Origin: CAVRJC01 sp963721435
GTDB taxonomy: Bacteria; Actinomycetota; Acidimicrobiia; IMCC26256; DASPTH01
Length of the DNA stretch: 64,000 nt
Assembly (NCBI GenBank): GCA_963721435.1
Contig: CAVRJC010000007.1
Coordinates: forward strand, 1-64,000
Reading direction: 5' to 3'
Every line of letters begins with the position of its first letter. Position 1 is the first letter of the stretch. Shown here piece after piece: positions 8,601 through 18,583 of this stretch. Below the pieces are notes generated by a model that was not told where the DNA came from, searched no databases, and saw nothing but the letters and a program-made list of their open reading frames with translations. The translations under genes were made by a program, and so were the position numbers.

Positions 8601-10001
8601 ATGAGGGTGTGCAGGCGAGCGACGGCAGCGGGTGTCGCAGGAGTGCTGGCCGTCGTGGGGCTCCTGGGCGTGGGCGGCGCGGCGCCGGCGGTAGCAGCGT
8701 CGTCGTCGAAGTGCCCATTGAGCGCGTTGAAGTCGGCGAGCAAGCCGGTCGAGATCACGATGTGGCACTCGATGACGGAGCAGAATCTCAAGACGCTGCA
8801 GACGCTCACCGACGCGTTCAACTCGTCGCAGTCCGACGTGAAGGTGAAGCTCCTCAGCCAGGTCGACTACGAGGACACGTTCACGAAGTACAAGGCAGGA
8901 CTCTCGAGTGGCGACCTGCCCGATCTCGTGCAGCTCCAGTCCGACGACCAGCAGCAGATGGTCGACACGCAGACCGTGCTCCCCGCGAGCGTGTGCGCGA
9001 AGGCCGACAAGTACAGCTTCTCCGACTTCCTGCCGCGTGTCATGAGTTACTTCACGACCAGCGGGACCACGTACGCGATGCCGTTCAACGTGTCGGGCCC
9101 CGTGCTCTACTACAACAAGAAGGCGTTCACCGCCGCCGGCCTCGACCCCAACAAGCCGCCGTCCACGCTCGACGAAGTGCGCGCCGCGGCCGAGAAGCTG
9201 AAGAGCAGCGGCGCGGTGACGAAGGCCGGCCTGGGCCTCAAAGTCGAGCCGGGTTTCGTCCAGCACTGGACGGCGATGGCCGGGAAGCTCTTCATGAACA
9301 ACAGCAACGGCCGCAAAGCGCGCACGACCAAGTCGGCGTTCAACACCGCCACGGGTGTCGAGATCTTCACCTGGCTCTCGGGCATGGTGAAGGACGGGCT
9401 CGCGGTCACCAATCCCGACAGCGGCCAGAGCGCGTTCGACGACCTCTTGGGGATCGGCAACGGAGCACAGGCGATGGCCATCGACACGAGCGCGTCGCTC
9501 GGTACGGTGAAGGCCGTCCTCGGTTCAGGTGCCTACCCGAACGTCGAGATCGGCGTGTCGCCGATGCCGGGACCGAGCGGCAACGGCGGCGTGCTGGTGA
9601 GCGGCGGCGCGGTGTTCATGGTCAACAAGTCGGCGCCCGAGAAGCAGGCGGCGGCGTGGCAGTACCTGAAGTACCTCGACGGCACCGAGCAACAGGCGAT
9701 CTGGGCTTCGGGCACCGGCTACGTGCCCATCCGCAAGAGCGCGGCTGCGAGCAAGACGATGACCGACTTCTGGGCGGCCAACCCCTTGTTCAAGGTGGCG
9801 TACGACCAACTCCTGGCCGGCGCGGACAACCCGGCGGGCGCAGGCGCGGTGATGGGCCCGGCGCCCGCCGTCAACGACATCGTGCGTGACGCCGAGAACG
9901 GCATGTTCCTCCAGGGCACCGATCCCAAGACCGCGTTGAAGGACGCGGCGACCAAGGCCGACGCCGCGATCAAGGACTACAACACGCGCATCGGCGCGTA
10001 G
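8601..10001 (+). CDS. ugpB: Extracellular solute-binding protein (UgpB/family 1)
   Basis: The 466-residue substrate receptor of the CUT1 importer, exported by an N-terminal signal (basic MRVCRRAT, hydrophobic core, cleavage near APAVAASSS). Mature motifs typical of family 1 binding proteins are EITMWHSMTEQNLKTLQTL, a central YAMPFNVSGPVLYYNKKAF and QAAAWQYLKYL. Start ATG 8601 follows gcggggggctcc. Upstream frames stay open but encode shadow sequence of the permease. There is no lipobox Cys, so it may be free or wall-associated. It is the last gene of the operon. Confidence 0.88.
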   Translation: MRVCRRATAAGVAGVLAVVGLLGVGGAAPAVAASSSKCPLSALKSASKPVEITMWHSMTEQNLKTLQTLTDAFNSSQSDVKVKLLSQVDYEDTFTKYKAGLSSGDLPDLVQLQSDDQQQMVDTQTVLPASVCAKADKYSFSDFLPRVMSYFTTSGTTYAMPFNVSGPVLYYNKKAFTAAGLDPNKPPSTLDEVRAAAEKLKSSGAVTKAGLGLKVEPGFVQHWTAMAGKLFMNNSNGRKARTTKSAFNTATGVEIFTWLSGMVKDGLAVTNPDSGQSAFDDLLGIGNGAQAMAIDTSASLGTVKAVLGSGAYPNVEIGVSPMPGPSGNGGVLVSGGAVFMVNKSAPEKQAAAWQYLKYLDGTEQQAIWASGTGYVPIRKSAAASKTMTDFWAANPLFKVAYDQLLAGADNPAGAGAVMGPAPAVNDIVRDAENGMFLQGTDPKTALKDAATKADAAIKDYNTRIGA

Positions 10002-10028
10002 CCGCGCCGCCCACGCAGCCATCGGGGA

Positions 10029-10400
10029 CTACTCCGGGGCGTGACAGACGGCTTCGACGTTGTTGCCGTCGGGATCGCGCACGAACGCGCCGTAGTAGTT
10101 CGGGTGGTACTCAGGCCAGAGGCGGGGCTCGTGCAGCACCTCGGCGCCGGCCGCGACTGCGGCATCGAAGAACGCGCGCACCCGGGCGCGGTCCGGTGCG
10201 ACGAAGGCGATGTGCGACTCGCGGAAGCCCTCACCTGTCGCCCGCGGGCCGATCCAGAAGTCGGGCTTCGGTGGCAGGCCGAAGCCGATGACCTCGCCGA
10301 AGTCCATGACGCGTGCCCCGCCGAGCGGTGCGAGGACTGCGTCGTAGAACGCCGCGCTCGCCGCGACGTCCGCGCACTGGATCGAAAGATGGTCGAGCAT
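10029..10400 (-). CDS. VOC (glyoxalase/bleomycin-resistance fold) protein
   Basis: A single vicinal-oxygen-chelate domain of 123 residues: MLDHLSIQCADVAASAAFYD at the N-terminus (metal His 4), SHIAFVAPDRARV in the middle and YYGAFVRDPDGNNVEAVCHA at the end with the usual metal-ligand Glu. The family covers isomerases, dioxygenases and drug-binding proteins, so the reaction is undetermined. It is convergent with the binding-protein gene and divergent from the following ATPase gene. Confidence 0.82.
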   Translation of the reverse strand: MLDHLSIQCADVAASAAFYDAVLAPLGGARVMDFGEVIGFGLPPKPDFWIGPRATGEGFRESHIAFVAPDRARVRAFFDAAVAAGAEVLHEPRLWPEYHPNYYGAFVRDPDGNNVEAVCHAPE

Positions 10401-10454
10401 GAGCGCATCTTGGACCCTGGAGGTCGGTCCCGCCAGGACGCGGAGTTGGGACCT

Positions 10455-11261
10455 GTGCCCCTGGCGCCGGGCGCCCCGAGCCGTGAGACTCGAGGGCGTG
10501 CCCCGACTCTTGACCGGCGCCGACGCCGGACCGACGCGATACCTGCGGCGCAGGCCACGGGCGATGGTCGTGGCCTGCTCCGGGCCGAAGCGGTCCGCAA
10601 GATCTATCGCACGGGCGCGGGCGAGGTCGTTGCGCTGCGCGACGTGAGCCTGACGGTCGACGAGGGCGAGTTCGTCGCGGTGATGGGGCCGTCAGGATCC
10701 GGAAAGACCACGCTGCTGAACTGCCTGTCGGCGCTCGACGACATCGACGGCGGTCGCGTGATCCTCGACGGCGAGTCGCTCCACGAGCTCAGTGACGCTG
10801 CCCGCACGCACCGGCGCGCGACGTCGATGGGCTTCGTGTTCCAGCAGTTCAACCTGATCCCTGTCCTCAGCGCGGTGGAGAACGTCGAAATCCCGTTGCT
10901 CCTGGCCGGCGTCCGAGCGGCGGACGCGCGTCGGAGGGCGATCGAGACCCTCGAGCGCGTGGGCCTCGGGCATCGCACCGGGCACCGGCCCAACGAGCTC
11001 TCGGGGGGCGAGCAGCAACGGGTCACGATCGCGCGGGCGCTCGCCGGCCATCCCCGCGTGGTCTGGGCCGACGAGCCCACCGGCGCACTCGACTCGGAGA
11101 GTGCCGAAGAAGTGATGGCGCTCATGCGTGAGCTCCACCAGGAGGGCTTGACCCTCATGCTCGTCACGCACGACGCCGTCGTGGGAGGTCAAGCCCAGCG
11201 GCTGATCCGGATGCGCGACGGCCAGATCGTCGAAGACTCGACCATTCCACAAGGGACCTGA
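10455..11261 (+). CDS. LolD/MacB-type ABC transporter ATPase
   Basis: ATPase for the FtsX-type permease that follows at 3 bp. Walker A GPSGSGKTT, Q-loop QQFNLIPVLSAVEN, signature LSGGEQQRVTIARAL, Walker B VVWADEPTGALD and switch LVTHDAVV are all present, the MacB/LolD pattern. The start is problematic: conserved sequence begins at LLRAEAVRKIYR (codon CTG at 10575), and no ATG/GTG/TTG lies just before it in frame. GTG 10455, with ggag nine bases upstream, is chosen and adds an unconserved Arg/Pro-rich 40 residues. ATG 10389 would overlap the VOC gene. A small indel near 10560 is an alternative explanation. Confidence 0.85.
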   Translation: MPLAPGAPSRETRGRAPTLDRRRRRTDAIPAAQATGDGRGLLRAEAVRKIYRTGAGEVVALRDVSLTVDEGEFVAVMGPSGSGKTTLLNCLSALDDIDGGRVILDGESLHELSDAARTHRRATSMGFVFQQFNLIPVLSAVENVEIPLLLAGVRAADARRRAIETLERVGLGHRTGHRPNELSGGEQQRVTIARALAGHPRVVWADEPTGALDSESAEEVMALMRELHQEGLTLMLVTHDAVVGGQAQRLIRMRDGQIVEDSTIPQGT

Positions 11262-11263
11262 CG

Positions 11264-14104
11264 GTGGCACCGGTCCTGCTGGTCGTGCTCTCGATTCCGT
11301 TCCTCGCGGTGCTCATCGGCTGGCCGCTGCTGCGCCGGCTGGCGACCCGCAACGCGGTGCGCCGGCCGGTCGAGGCGGTTCTGGTCATCGTCGGGTCGCT
11401 GCTCGGCACTGCGATCATCACCGGATCACTGATCGTGGGCGACACGATCGACCGGTCCATCCGGGCCGCGGCGTACGACCAGCTCGGCCCGGTCGACGAG
11501 ATCGTCTCGGTGCCGCAGGCCGACGGTGCCGCGCTCCGGAAGCGCTTCGACGGGTTCTCGTCGCCCGTGATCGACGGGGTGCTGCCACTCACCTCGACGA
11601 GCGCCGCAGTGATCAAGCCCGGGCGGGCCGGCGGGACGCAACCTCGTGCGCAACTGCTGGAAGTCGACTTTGCCGACGCGCGGCGGTTCGGTGGTGACGC
11701 GTCGGCGACCGGGATTGCGGGTGCGACCCCGAAAGAGGGATTCGCCGCCGTCACCACCGACCTCGCCGACAAGCTCGACATCCGGCCCGGCGAGAAGGTC
11801 GTGGTCTTCGCCGCGGGCGGCAATGTCGCGCTCACCGTCGACCGCGTGCTGCCACGCCGCGGGATCGCCGGGTTCTGGACGATCGACGGTCGCCAGCAGT
11901 CGTACAACGTGTTCGTCGCGCCCGGGACGACCGCAGCACTCGCGGCGAGCGGTGGCAGCGCGCTGAGCGAACCGCCGCAGGCACTGCTCGCGTTCTCGAA
12001 CACCGGCGGCGTCGAAGCGGGCGCCGACCGGTCGACGACCGCGGTGGCTGCGATCGACCGTCGTCTCTCGACGATCACCGCGAGGGCGCGACCGGTGAAG
12101 CGCGACCTTCTCGACCTCGCGAACGCCGCCGGCGAATCGCTGACGCAGCTCTACTTCACCGTCGGGATGTTCGCAGTCGCAGCCGGGATACTCCTGCTCG
12201 TCAATGTCTTCGTGATGCTCGCCGACGAGCGCCGTTCGGAGCTCGGCATGCTCCGCGCAGTTGGCATGCGGCGGTCGCTGCTCGTCGGCGGTCTCGCCAC
12301 GGAGGGCTGGCTCTACGCCGTGATCGCCAGCGCGCTCGGCGCCGCGCTCGGGATTGCCTTCGGGTGGCTCATCGCCTGGCGGGCGGACCAGATCCTCAGC
12401 ACCGGTCGCGAGGTGAGAGCGTTGCACCTCACGTTCACCTTCGACACGTCGACGGTGATCACAGGATTCGCGATAGGGCTCGCGATCTCGACCGTGACCA
12501 TCGTGGCGTCGAGCATTCGGATCGCGCGCTTCAACGTGATCCAGGCCATCCGCGACATTCACGCGCCGCCGCGGCCGCGTCCTCGTCGGCGCTGGGCGCG
12601 GGTGGGGCTCGTCTCGGTGCTGATCGGCATCGGTGCGACGATGCTCGGATTCGCCGGACCGGATCCGTACAGCCTCATGCTCGGGCCGATGCTGATTGCG
12701 GTCGGCTTGGCGCCGATGCTCGCGCGGCGGTATTCGTCCCGTGCGGTCAACACCGGGGTGTGCGTCGCGGTGCTCGCGTGGGCGATCGGCTGCTTCGGTG
12801 TGCTGGCCGCGCTCGACACGACGATCGAGATCCCACTCTTCCTGCTCCAGGGCCTCGCGATGGCGGCGGCGTCCGTGTATCTCGTGACTGCCTACCTCGG
12901 AGGTATCGGGAACGCCCTGGAGCGCCAGGGCGGCCGCGCGCTGTCCGCTCGCCTCGGCATCGCGTACCCACTCGCTCGACGGTCCCGCACCGCGATGACC
13001 CTCGCGATGTTCGCCATCATCGTGCTCACGCTCGTGTACATGAGCGAGATCTCGTTCATGTTCCGGGGTCGTACCGATGCGATCGCGAAGAACCTCTCCG
13101 GCGGCTTCGGCGTGGAGCTCCTCTCGAACCCGAACGATCCCGTCGCGGCTCACGACCTCGCCGCACTCCCGGGCGTGCGACGAGTTGCGCCCCTCGGCTA
13201 CGCGACCGCGGATTTCACGGCACCCGGGCGGACCCGCACCTTGTGGCCCGCCACCGGCATCGGGCCCGAGCTCGTCGCGGCACCGCCGAAGCTGCGCGAC
13301 CGCGGCAGTTACCCGACGGACCGGGCGGCGTGGCAAGCGGTCCTCGGCGATCCGGATCTTGCGATCGTCGACGACTACTTCCTCCAGAACGCCGGCGGGC
13401 CGTCGGGCAAGGCAGCAGTCATCGGTGACCGGATCGTGATGTACGACCCGGTGACGGGGCGATCGCACGCTTTCGTGGTTGCCGCAATGGCCGAGGGCGA
13501 CGTTCTCGGTAACGGCGCGTTCGTCAGCCAACAGGCACTGTCCGAGGTGTTCCAGGAGCGCGCGGTCCCGTCTCGCTTCTTCGTGTCGGCTCGCGACGAG
13601 GACGCGACCGTCCGCCGGATCCGGTCGGCCTTCATCGCGAACGGTGCGGACGCCGACACGGTGCACAGTGTCGTCGCCACCGCGGTCTCCCAGAACAGCG
13701 GGTTCTTCACGCTGATGCAGCAGTTCGTCGGGGCGGGGCTGATCGTCGGCGTGGCCGGCATCGGCGTGATCATGTTCCGCGCGGTCAGGGAACGCCGTCG
13801 GGAGATCGGCGTGCTCCGCTCGCTTGGCTTCCAGGCGCCGGCAGTCGCGCGTGCGTTCATGTTCGAAGCCGGTTTCATTGCGACCCTCGGTGTCGTGATC
13901 GGCGTTCTCATCGCACTCGTCGCGTCGTACGTGCTCGCGGTATCGGGCGCCGACTTCGCGACGGGATTCCAGTTCGGGGTACCGGTCGGCGAGATCGTGG
14001 TGATCATGGCCGTGGCACTGGTGCCGGCGACGATCGCAGCGCTGCTGCCGGCGCGGCAGGCTTCGCACATCAAGCCCGCAGTGTCGCTCCGAGTGAACGA
14101 CTGA
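11264..14104 (+). CDS. Large FtsX-domain ABC transporter permease
   Basis: A 946-residue membrane protein built from two FtsX permease modules. Helix 1 lies near residues 2-18, with a second hydrophobic segment near 35-60. A large extracytoplasmic domain is followed by a first FtsX core around 285-420 (FTVGMFAVAAGILLLVNVFV, ERRSELGMLRAVGMRR). Four central helices (about 440-560) and a second extracytoplasmic domain precede the last FtsX core (about 800-940: RERRREIGVLRSLGFQ, LLPARQASHIKPA). Such proteins export lipids, lipoproteins or peptides or transmit mechanical signals. Start GTG 11264. The ATPase partner is immediately upstream. Confidence 0.9.
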   Translation: MAPVLLVVLSIPFLAVLIGWPLLRRLATRNAVRRPVEAVLVIVGSLLGTAIITGSLIVGDTIDRSIRAAAYDQLGPVDEIVSVPQADGAALRKRFDGFSSPVIDGVLPLTSTSAAVIKPGRAGGTQPRAQLLEVDFADARRFGGDASATGIAGATPKEGFAAVTTDLADKLDIRPGEKVVVFAAGGNVALTVDRVLPRRGIAGFWTIDGRQQSYNVFVAPGTTAALAASGGSALSEPPQALLAFSNTGGVEAGADRSTTAVAAIDRRLSTITARARPVKRDLLDLANAAGESLTQLYFTVGMFAVAAGILLLVNVFVMLADERRSELGMLRAVGMRRSLLVGGLATEGWLYAVIASALGAALGIAFGWLIAWRADQILSTGREVRALHLTFTFDTSTVITGFAIGLAISTVTIVASSIRIARFNVIQAIRDIHAPPRPRPRRRWARVGLVSVLIGIGATMLGFAGPDPYSLMLGPMLIAVGLAPMLARRYSSRAVNTGVCVAVLAWAIGCFGVLAALDTTIEIPLFLLQGLAMAAASVYLVTAYLGGIGNALERQGGRALSARLGIAYPLARRSRTAMTLAMFAIIVLTLVYMSEISFMFRGRTDAIAKNLSGGFGVELLSNPNDPVAAHDLAALPGVRRVAPLGYATADFTAPGRTRTLWPATGIGPELVAAPPKLRDRGSYPTDRAAWQAVLGDPDLAIVDDYFLQNAGGPSGKAAVIGDRIVMYDPVTGRSHAFVVAAMAEGDVLGNGAFVSQQALSEVFQERAVPSRFFVSARDEDATVRRIRSAFIANGADADTVHSVVATAVSQNSGFFTLMQQFVGAGLIVGVAGIGVIMFRAVRERRREIGVLRSLGFQAPAVARAFMFEAGFIATLGVVIGVLIALVASYVLAVSGADFATGFQFGVPVGEIVVIMAVALVPATIAALLPARQASHIKPAVSLRVND

Positions 14105-14118
14105 GCCGGAGGGTCCGG

Positions 14119-14979
14119 ATGGACGACTTCTACACGACGTTCCTCCGCACGCTCGACCGGGACGAATGGGGTCACCCCGTGCTCCCGACGCCCGAGCGGG
14201 TCAAGCGACGTGCGTACGCCGGAGAGCTGCTCGACCTGCAGATCGAGCTGGTGAAGATGCAGTCGTGGGTGCGCACGACCGGCCAGCGCGTGTTGTTGCT
14301 GTTCGAGGGGCGGGACACCGCGGGCAAGGGCGGCACGATCCAGCGCATGCGCGAGCACATGAACCCGCGCTTCGCCCGTCACGTCGCGCTCCCCGTGCCG
14401 AACGAGACCGAAAGCGGTCAGTGGTACTTCCAGCGCTACGTGGAGCAGCTCCCGACGCGCGGCGAGATCGCGTTCTTCGACCGCTCGTGGTACAACCGCG
14501 TGGGCGTCGAACGGGTCATGCAGTTCGCGACCGAGGCGCAGGTCGAGCGCTTCTTCGAGCAGGTGGTGCCGTTCGAGCACTTCCTCGTCGACGATGGCAT
14601 CCATCTCGTGAAGATCTGGCTGTCGGTCGGACGGGACGAGCAAGAGCGTCGTCTCGAAGCGCGACGCCACGATCCGCTCAAGCACTGGAAGCTCAGCTCG
14701 TTGGACAAGCGAGCGCCCGCGCTGTGGGAGGAGTACACGCTCGCCGCGTTGGAGCTCTTCAGCCGCACCGACACGGTGCGCACACCGTGGTGGTTCGTGA
14801 ACAACAACGACAAGCGCGTGGGCCGCCTGAACGTGATTCGGCACATCCTGAGCCTGGTGCCCTATGACGACAAGAACACTGGCGTCGTCGGCGATGCCGC
14901 GCCGGAGATCGTCGCGCCGGTGCGCGCGTTGCTCCCGACCATCGCGCCCGAGCGCGACCGTCAGCCGTTGGAGGAGTGA
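14119..14979 (+). CDS. ppk2: Polyphosphate kinase 2
   Basis: PPK2 transfers phosphate between polyphosphate and nucleoside diphosphates or monophosphates in the cytoplasm. The 286-residue single-domain protein shows Walker A EGRDTAGKGGTI (about 63-74), the lid residues MNPRFARHVALP, Walker B-like EIAFFDRSWYNR (about 116-127) and the conserved WWFVNNNDKRVGRLN near 228-242. A single domain with this motif set points to class I/III PPK2; whether ADP or AMP is the substrate is not resolved here. It starts 14 bp after the FtsX gene; no functional tie is evident. Confidence 0.92.
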   Translation: MDDFYTTFLRTLDRDEWGHPVLPTPERVKRRAYAGELLDLQIELVKMQSWVRTTGQRVLLLFEGRDTAGKGGTIQRMREHMNPRFARHVALPVPNETESGQWYFQRYVEQLPTRGEIAFFDRSWYNRVGVERVMQFATEAQVERFFEQVVPFEHFLVDDGIHLVKIWLSVGRDEQERRLEARRHDPLKHWKLSSLDKRAPALWEEYTLAALELFSRTDTVRTPWWFVNNNDKRVGRLNVIRHILSLVPYDDKNTGVVGDAAPEIVAPVRALLPTIAPERDRQPLEE

Positions 14980-15283
14980 CGTCGGCGAGGGTCGTCATGG
15001 TGCTGCTGCCTCCCGGGTGCTCCCGTCGGGTTGCTCCAGCCCGTCCGGCTTCCTTCGACCTTGCCGGTGGTTCCGCTTCCCGAGAATCGATACGTCATGC
15101 CCGGACCGACTTCGGTGACGGTCGACTGCGTCACGAACCCGCGCTTCCCCGACTGCAGGACCTCCCGGGCTCCTCAATGATCAGTGCACAGGGCCATCGA
15201 GCCAGCTCCGGGTGCGCGGACGACAACAGGCATGGCTGCGGGCCGGGCAGCCCGAGGCACGACCGACGTGCGAGAATCCGACC
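14980..15283 (+). other. 304-bp intergenic region, no gene seen
   Basis: Between ppk2 and the thiamine-binding gene. Short frames on both strands lack ribosome sites and have no recognisable protein sequence. I looked for a thiamine-pyrophosphate riboswitch because of the downstream gene and found no convincing CUGAGA/thi-box arrangement. It presumably carries the promoter of the 15284 gene. Confidence 0.5.
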
Positions 15284-15577
15284 ATGCTTGCTGCGTTCTC
15301 GATCAGTCCGCTCGGTGTCGGCGACTCGGTCAGTGGCTCGGTGGCCGAGGCCGTTCGCATCGTCCGTGACAGCGGTCTCCCGAACGAGACCAACGCGATG
15401 TTCACGAACGTGGAAGGCGAATGGGACGACGTCATGGCGCTCATCAAGGAATGCGTGATGAAGGTGGGAGAATCGGCCCCGCGCGTCAGTGTCGTCATCA
15501 AGATCGACCATCGACCCGGTGTCACCGACGCCCTGCACACGAAGGTCGCCGCCGTCGAGCAACGACTCGGCGAGTGA
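15284..15577 (+). CDS. MTH1187/YkoF-type thiamine-binding protein (DUF77)
   Basis: A 97-residue ferredoxin-like-fold protein. The opening MLAAFSISPLGVGDSVS with a following VAEAVRIVRDSGLPNETNAMFTNVEGEWDDVM is typical of the DUF77 family, whose members form tetramers and bind thiamine or related molecules between subunits. The C-terminal VSVVIKIDHRPG is the second conserved strand. Its role in vivo is unclear; a regulatory or carrier function for thiamine is the usual suggestion. It stands alone, convergent with citrate synthase. Confidence 0.85.
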   Translation: MLAAFSISPLGVGDSVSGSVAEAVRIVRDSGLPNETNAMFTNVEGEWDDVMALIKECVMKVGESAPRVSVVIKIDHRPGVTDALHTKVAAVEQRLGE

Positions 15578-15602
15578 TGACGCTCGCGGGTCGCAGGATC
15601 CG

Positions 15603-16901
<1,299 letters not shown>

Positions 16902-16949
16902 GGGGGACTCCTGGTGTGAAGGGGGGTATGCGGGCCCAGGTTACCGCTC

Positions 16950-16971
16950 GCCGCGAGGGGTCTCTCGCGGC
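16950..16971. promoter_or_regulatory. Inverted repeat in the gltA leader region
   Basis: An 8-bp perfect inverted repeat (gccgcgag / ctcgcggc, 6-nt loop) lies in the 125-bp divergent region, 49 bp upstream of the gltA start. It could be a protein-binding site or an RNA hairpin in the gltA leader. No T-run follows, so an intrinsic terminator is unlikely. With this GC content a chance occurrence is also plausible. Confidence 0.3.
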
Positions 16972-17026
16972 CGGGCCCGGCGCGTGGCGGCACGGTGACG
17001 CGTGACTGCTGGCCTACCGTTGCGCA

Positions 17027-18118
17027 GTGACCGTGGGTGAACAGGACGTGACGACGCGACCGGCACCCCGGGGCGCGGGTCGGATCGCGGGCGTTCGCTC
17101 CCTGTTCCCGCTCGGTGCGGTGGTGGCGCCCTGGTTGATCTCGCGGATGATCTCGGTGACGGTGCTGCTCGCGGCGATGGACTCGCCGCAGCTCGGCTCG
17201 CGGTTCACGCAGCTCGCGATCAAGTGGGACGGCTCGTACTACATGGTGATCGCGCGCCAGGGCTACGGCGCGGTCGACGTCGTGTTCCCTCGGTGGCCGT
17301 TCTTCCCGGGTCTTCCCGCGTTGATCCGCCTGCTCGGGGAGCTCGGACGCGACGACGTGCTGATCTTCGTGGTCAATCAGCTCGCGTTCCTCGTCGCGCT
17401 CGCGGGGTTGTACCGGCTCGCTCGCCGTCACGCGAGCACGCGCGCCGCCGGCCTCGCGGTGTGGTCGCTCGCGCTGTTCCCGGCCTCGTTCGTGTTCTCG
17501 ATGACGTACCCGTCGGCGATCTTCCTTGCTGCGTCGGTGTGGGCCTTCATGCTCGTCGAAGACCACCTGGATCTCGTCGCCGGGCTGCTGGCGGCAGCCG
17601 CGGCCATCGTGCGCCCGAACGGGATCGTCGTCGCGATCGCGCTCGTGTTCGCGGTGCGCAGCGCGCGTCGCGCGGTGGTCGTCGCCGGCCCGGCCGTCAT
17701 CGTCCTCGCCGCGTGGTGCTGGTACTGCTACGACCGCACAGGGGACGCATTCGTGTTCCTCACGACCAAAGCCCGGTGGGAGGAGATCAGCGCGATCGGG
17801 CTCGTCGACGGCCACGCCAAGCTGTCGGTGCTGCCTCACGGCCTCCTCGCGCTCGGCGCCATCGTCGTGGTGCTGCTCCAACGCCGGAAGATCCCCGGCG
17901 TGTGGATCCTGCTGACCGCGCTGTCGCTCCTGCCGTCGCTCCTCACCGGCATGGTCGGGCTCGCGCGCTACACCAACGAGTGCTTCCCGCCGTTCGTCGC
18001 CGCGGGGCAGATCCTCGATCGGTGGGCGCGCGGCGTGCAATACGCACTGCTCACGTCGTCGGCGTGCGGGCTGGTGGTGTTCGCCTGGGTCGTCGGGCGC
18101 TATCAGCTCGTGCCCTGA
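17027..18118 (+). CDS. PIG-V/GT-C-type mannosyltransferase, polytopic
   Basis: A 363-residue integral membrane protein with about eight to nine helices, probably a lipid-linked glycosyltransferase of the GT-C fold. The diagnostic N-terminal loop IKWDGSYYMVIARQGYG (about residues 64-80) matches the PIG-V 'WDxxWYxxIAxxGY' motif, and VFPRWPFFPGLPALIR follows as usual. FVFSMTYPSAIFLAASVWAF and RYTNECFPPFVA match later conserved helices. Substrates are probably polyprenyl-phosphate sugars and a cell-envelope glycan. Start GTG 17027. The last 16 bp overlap the convergent GNAT gene. Confidence 0.75.
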   Translation: MTVGEQDVTTRPAPRGAGRIAGVRSLFPLGAVVAPWLISRMISVTVLLAAMDSPQLGSRFTQLAIKWDGSYYMVIARQGYGAVDVVFPRWPFFPGLPALIRLLGELGRDDVLIFVVNQLAFLVALAGLYRLARRHASTRAAGLAVWSLALFPASFVFSMTYPSAIFLAASVWAFMLVEDHLDLVAGLLAAAAAIVRPNGIVVAIALVFAVRSARRAVVVAGPAVIVLAAWCWYCYDRTGDAFVFLTTKARWEEISAIGLVDGHAKLSVLPHGLLALGAIVVVLLQRRKIPGVWILLTALSLLPSLLTGMVGLARYTNECFPPFVAAGQILDRWARGVQYALLTSSACGLVVFAWVVGRYQLVP

Positions 18119-18579
18119 GCCGCGGGGACGTCGAGCACCTTCTCGAAGCACCGCGACATCGGCGACACGCGGTAGTGCCCGTAGCGCTCGATGGCCACGT
18201 AACCACACGACTCGTAGAGCGCGATCGCCTCGGGCTGGCGCACGCCGGTCTCGAGCCGGACGCGCGCGTACGCGAGGGCAACCGCGCGGCGTTCGAGCTC
18301 CGCGAGCAGGCTGCGCGCGATCCCGAGTCGGCGTGCCGCGGGCACCACGTACATGCGCTTGAGCTCGGCGATGTCGCCGGTGTGCTCGCGGATGCCGCCG
18401 CACCCGACCGGGCCGTCGTCGGTGCACGCGACGAGGAACACACCGCGCGGCGGCGCGAGATCGACGGGCGCGGGCTCGTCGGGGTCTTCCATGCCGTAAC
18501 GGTCGAGGAGGTCTGCGAGCAACTCGGCGATGAGCGGTGCGCCGAGCTCGTCGTCGATCCGCGCAACCTCGAAGCGCAC
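18103..18579 (-). CDS. GNAT-family N-acetyltransferase
   Basis: A cytosolic acetyl-CoA-dependent transferase of 158 residues. The core is GVFLVACTDDGPVGCGGIRE (motif D), ELKRMYVVPAARRLGIARSLLAELE with the acetyl-CoA pyrophosphate loop (RRLGIA, about residues 95-100), and IALYESCGYVAIERYGHY (motif B). The acceptor is unknown. GTG 18579 begins four bases after the L,D-transpeptidase stop, so it is the third gene of a marR-ldt-GNAT unit read on the minus strand, although no clear ribosome site precedes it. A start further inside is possible. Confidence 0.82.
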   Translation of the reverse strand: MRFEVARIDDELGAPLIAELLADLLDRYGMEDPDEPAPVDLAPPRGVFLVACTDDGPVGCGGIREHTGDIAELKRMYVVPAARRLGIARSLLAELERRAVALAYARVRLETGVRQPEAIALYESCGYVAIERYGHYRVSPMSRCFEKVLDVPAAQGTS

Positions 18580-18583
18580 GGCG

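Noticed and set aside
11426..14068. Very long open frame on the minus strand opposite the FtsX permease gene
   Set aside because: Composition is Arg/Asp/His-rich shadow sequence of the high-GC coding strand. It has no domain, ribosome site or conservation.
15100..15283. TPP riboswitch before the thiamine-binding gene
   Set aside because: No thi-box core or paired helices of the expected order could be found.
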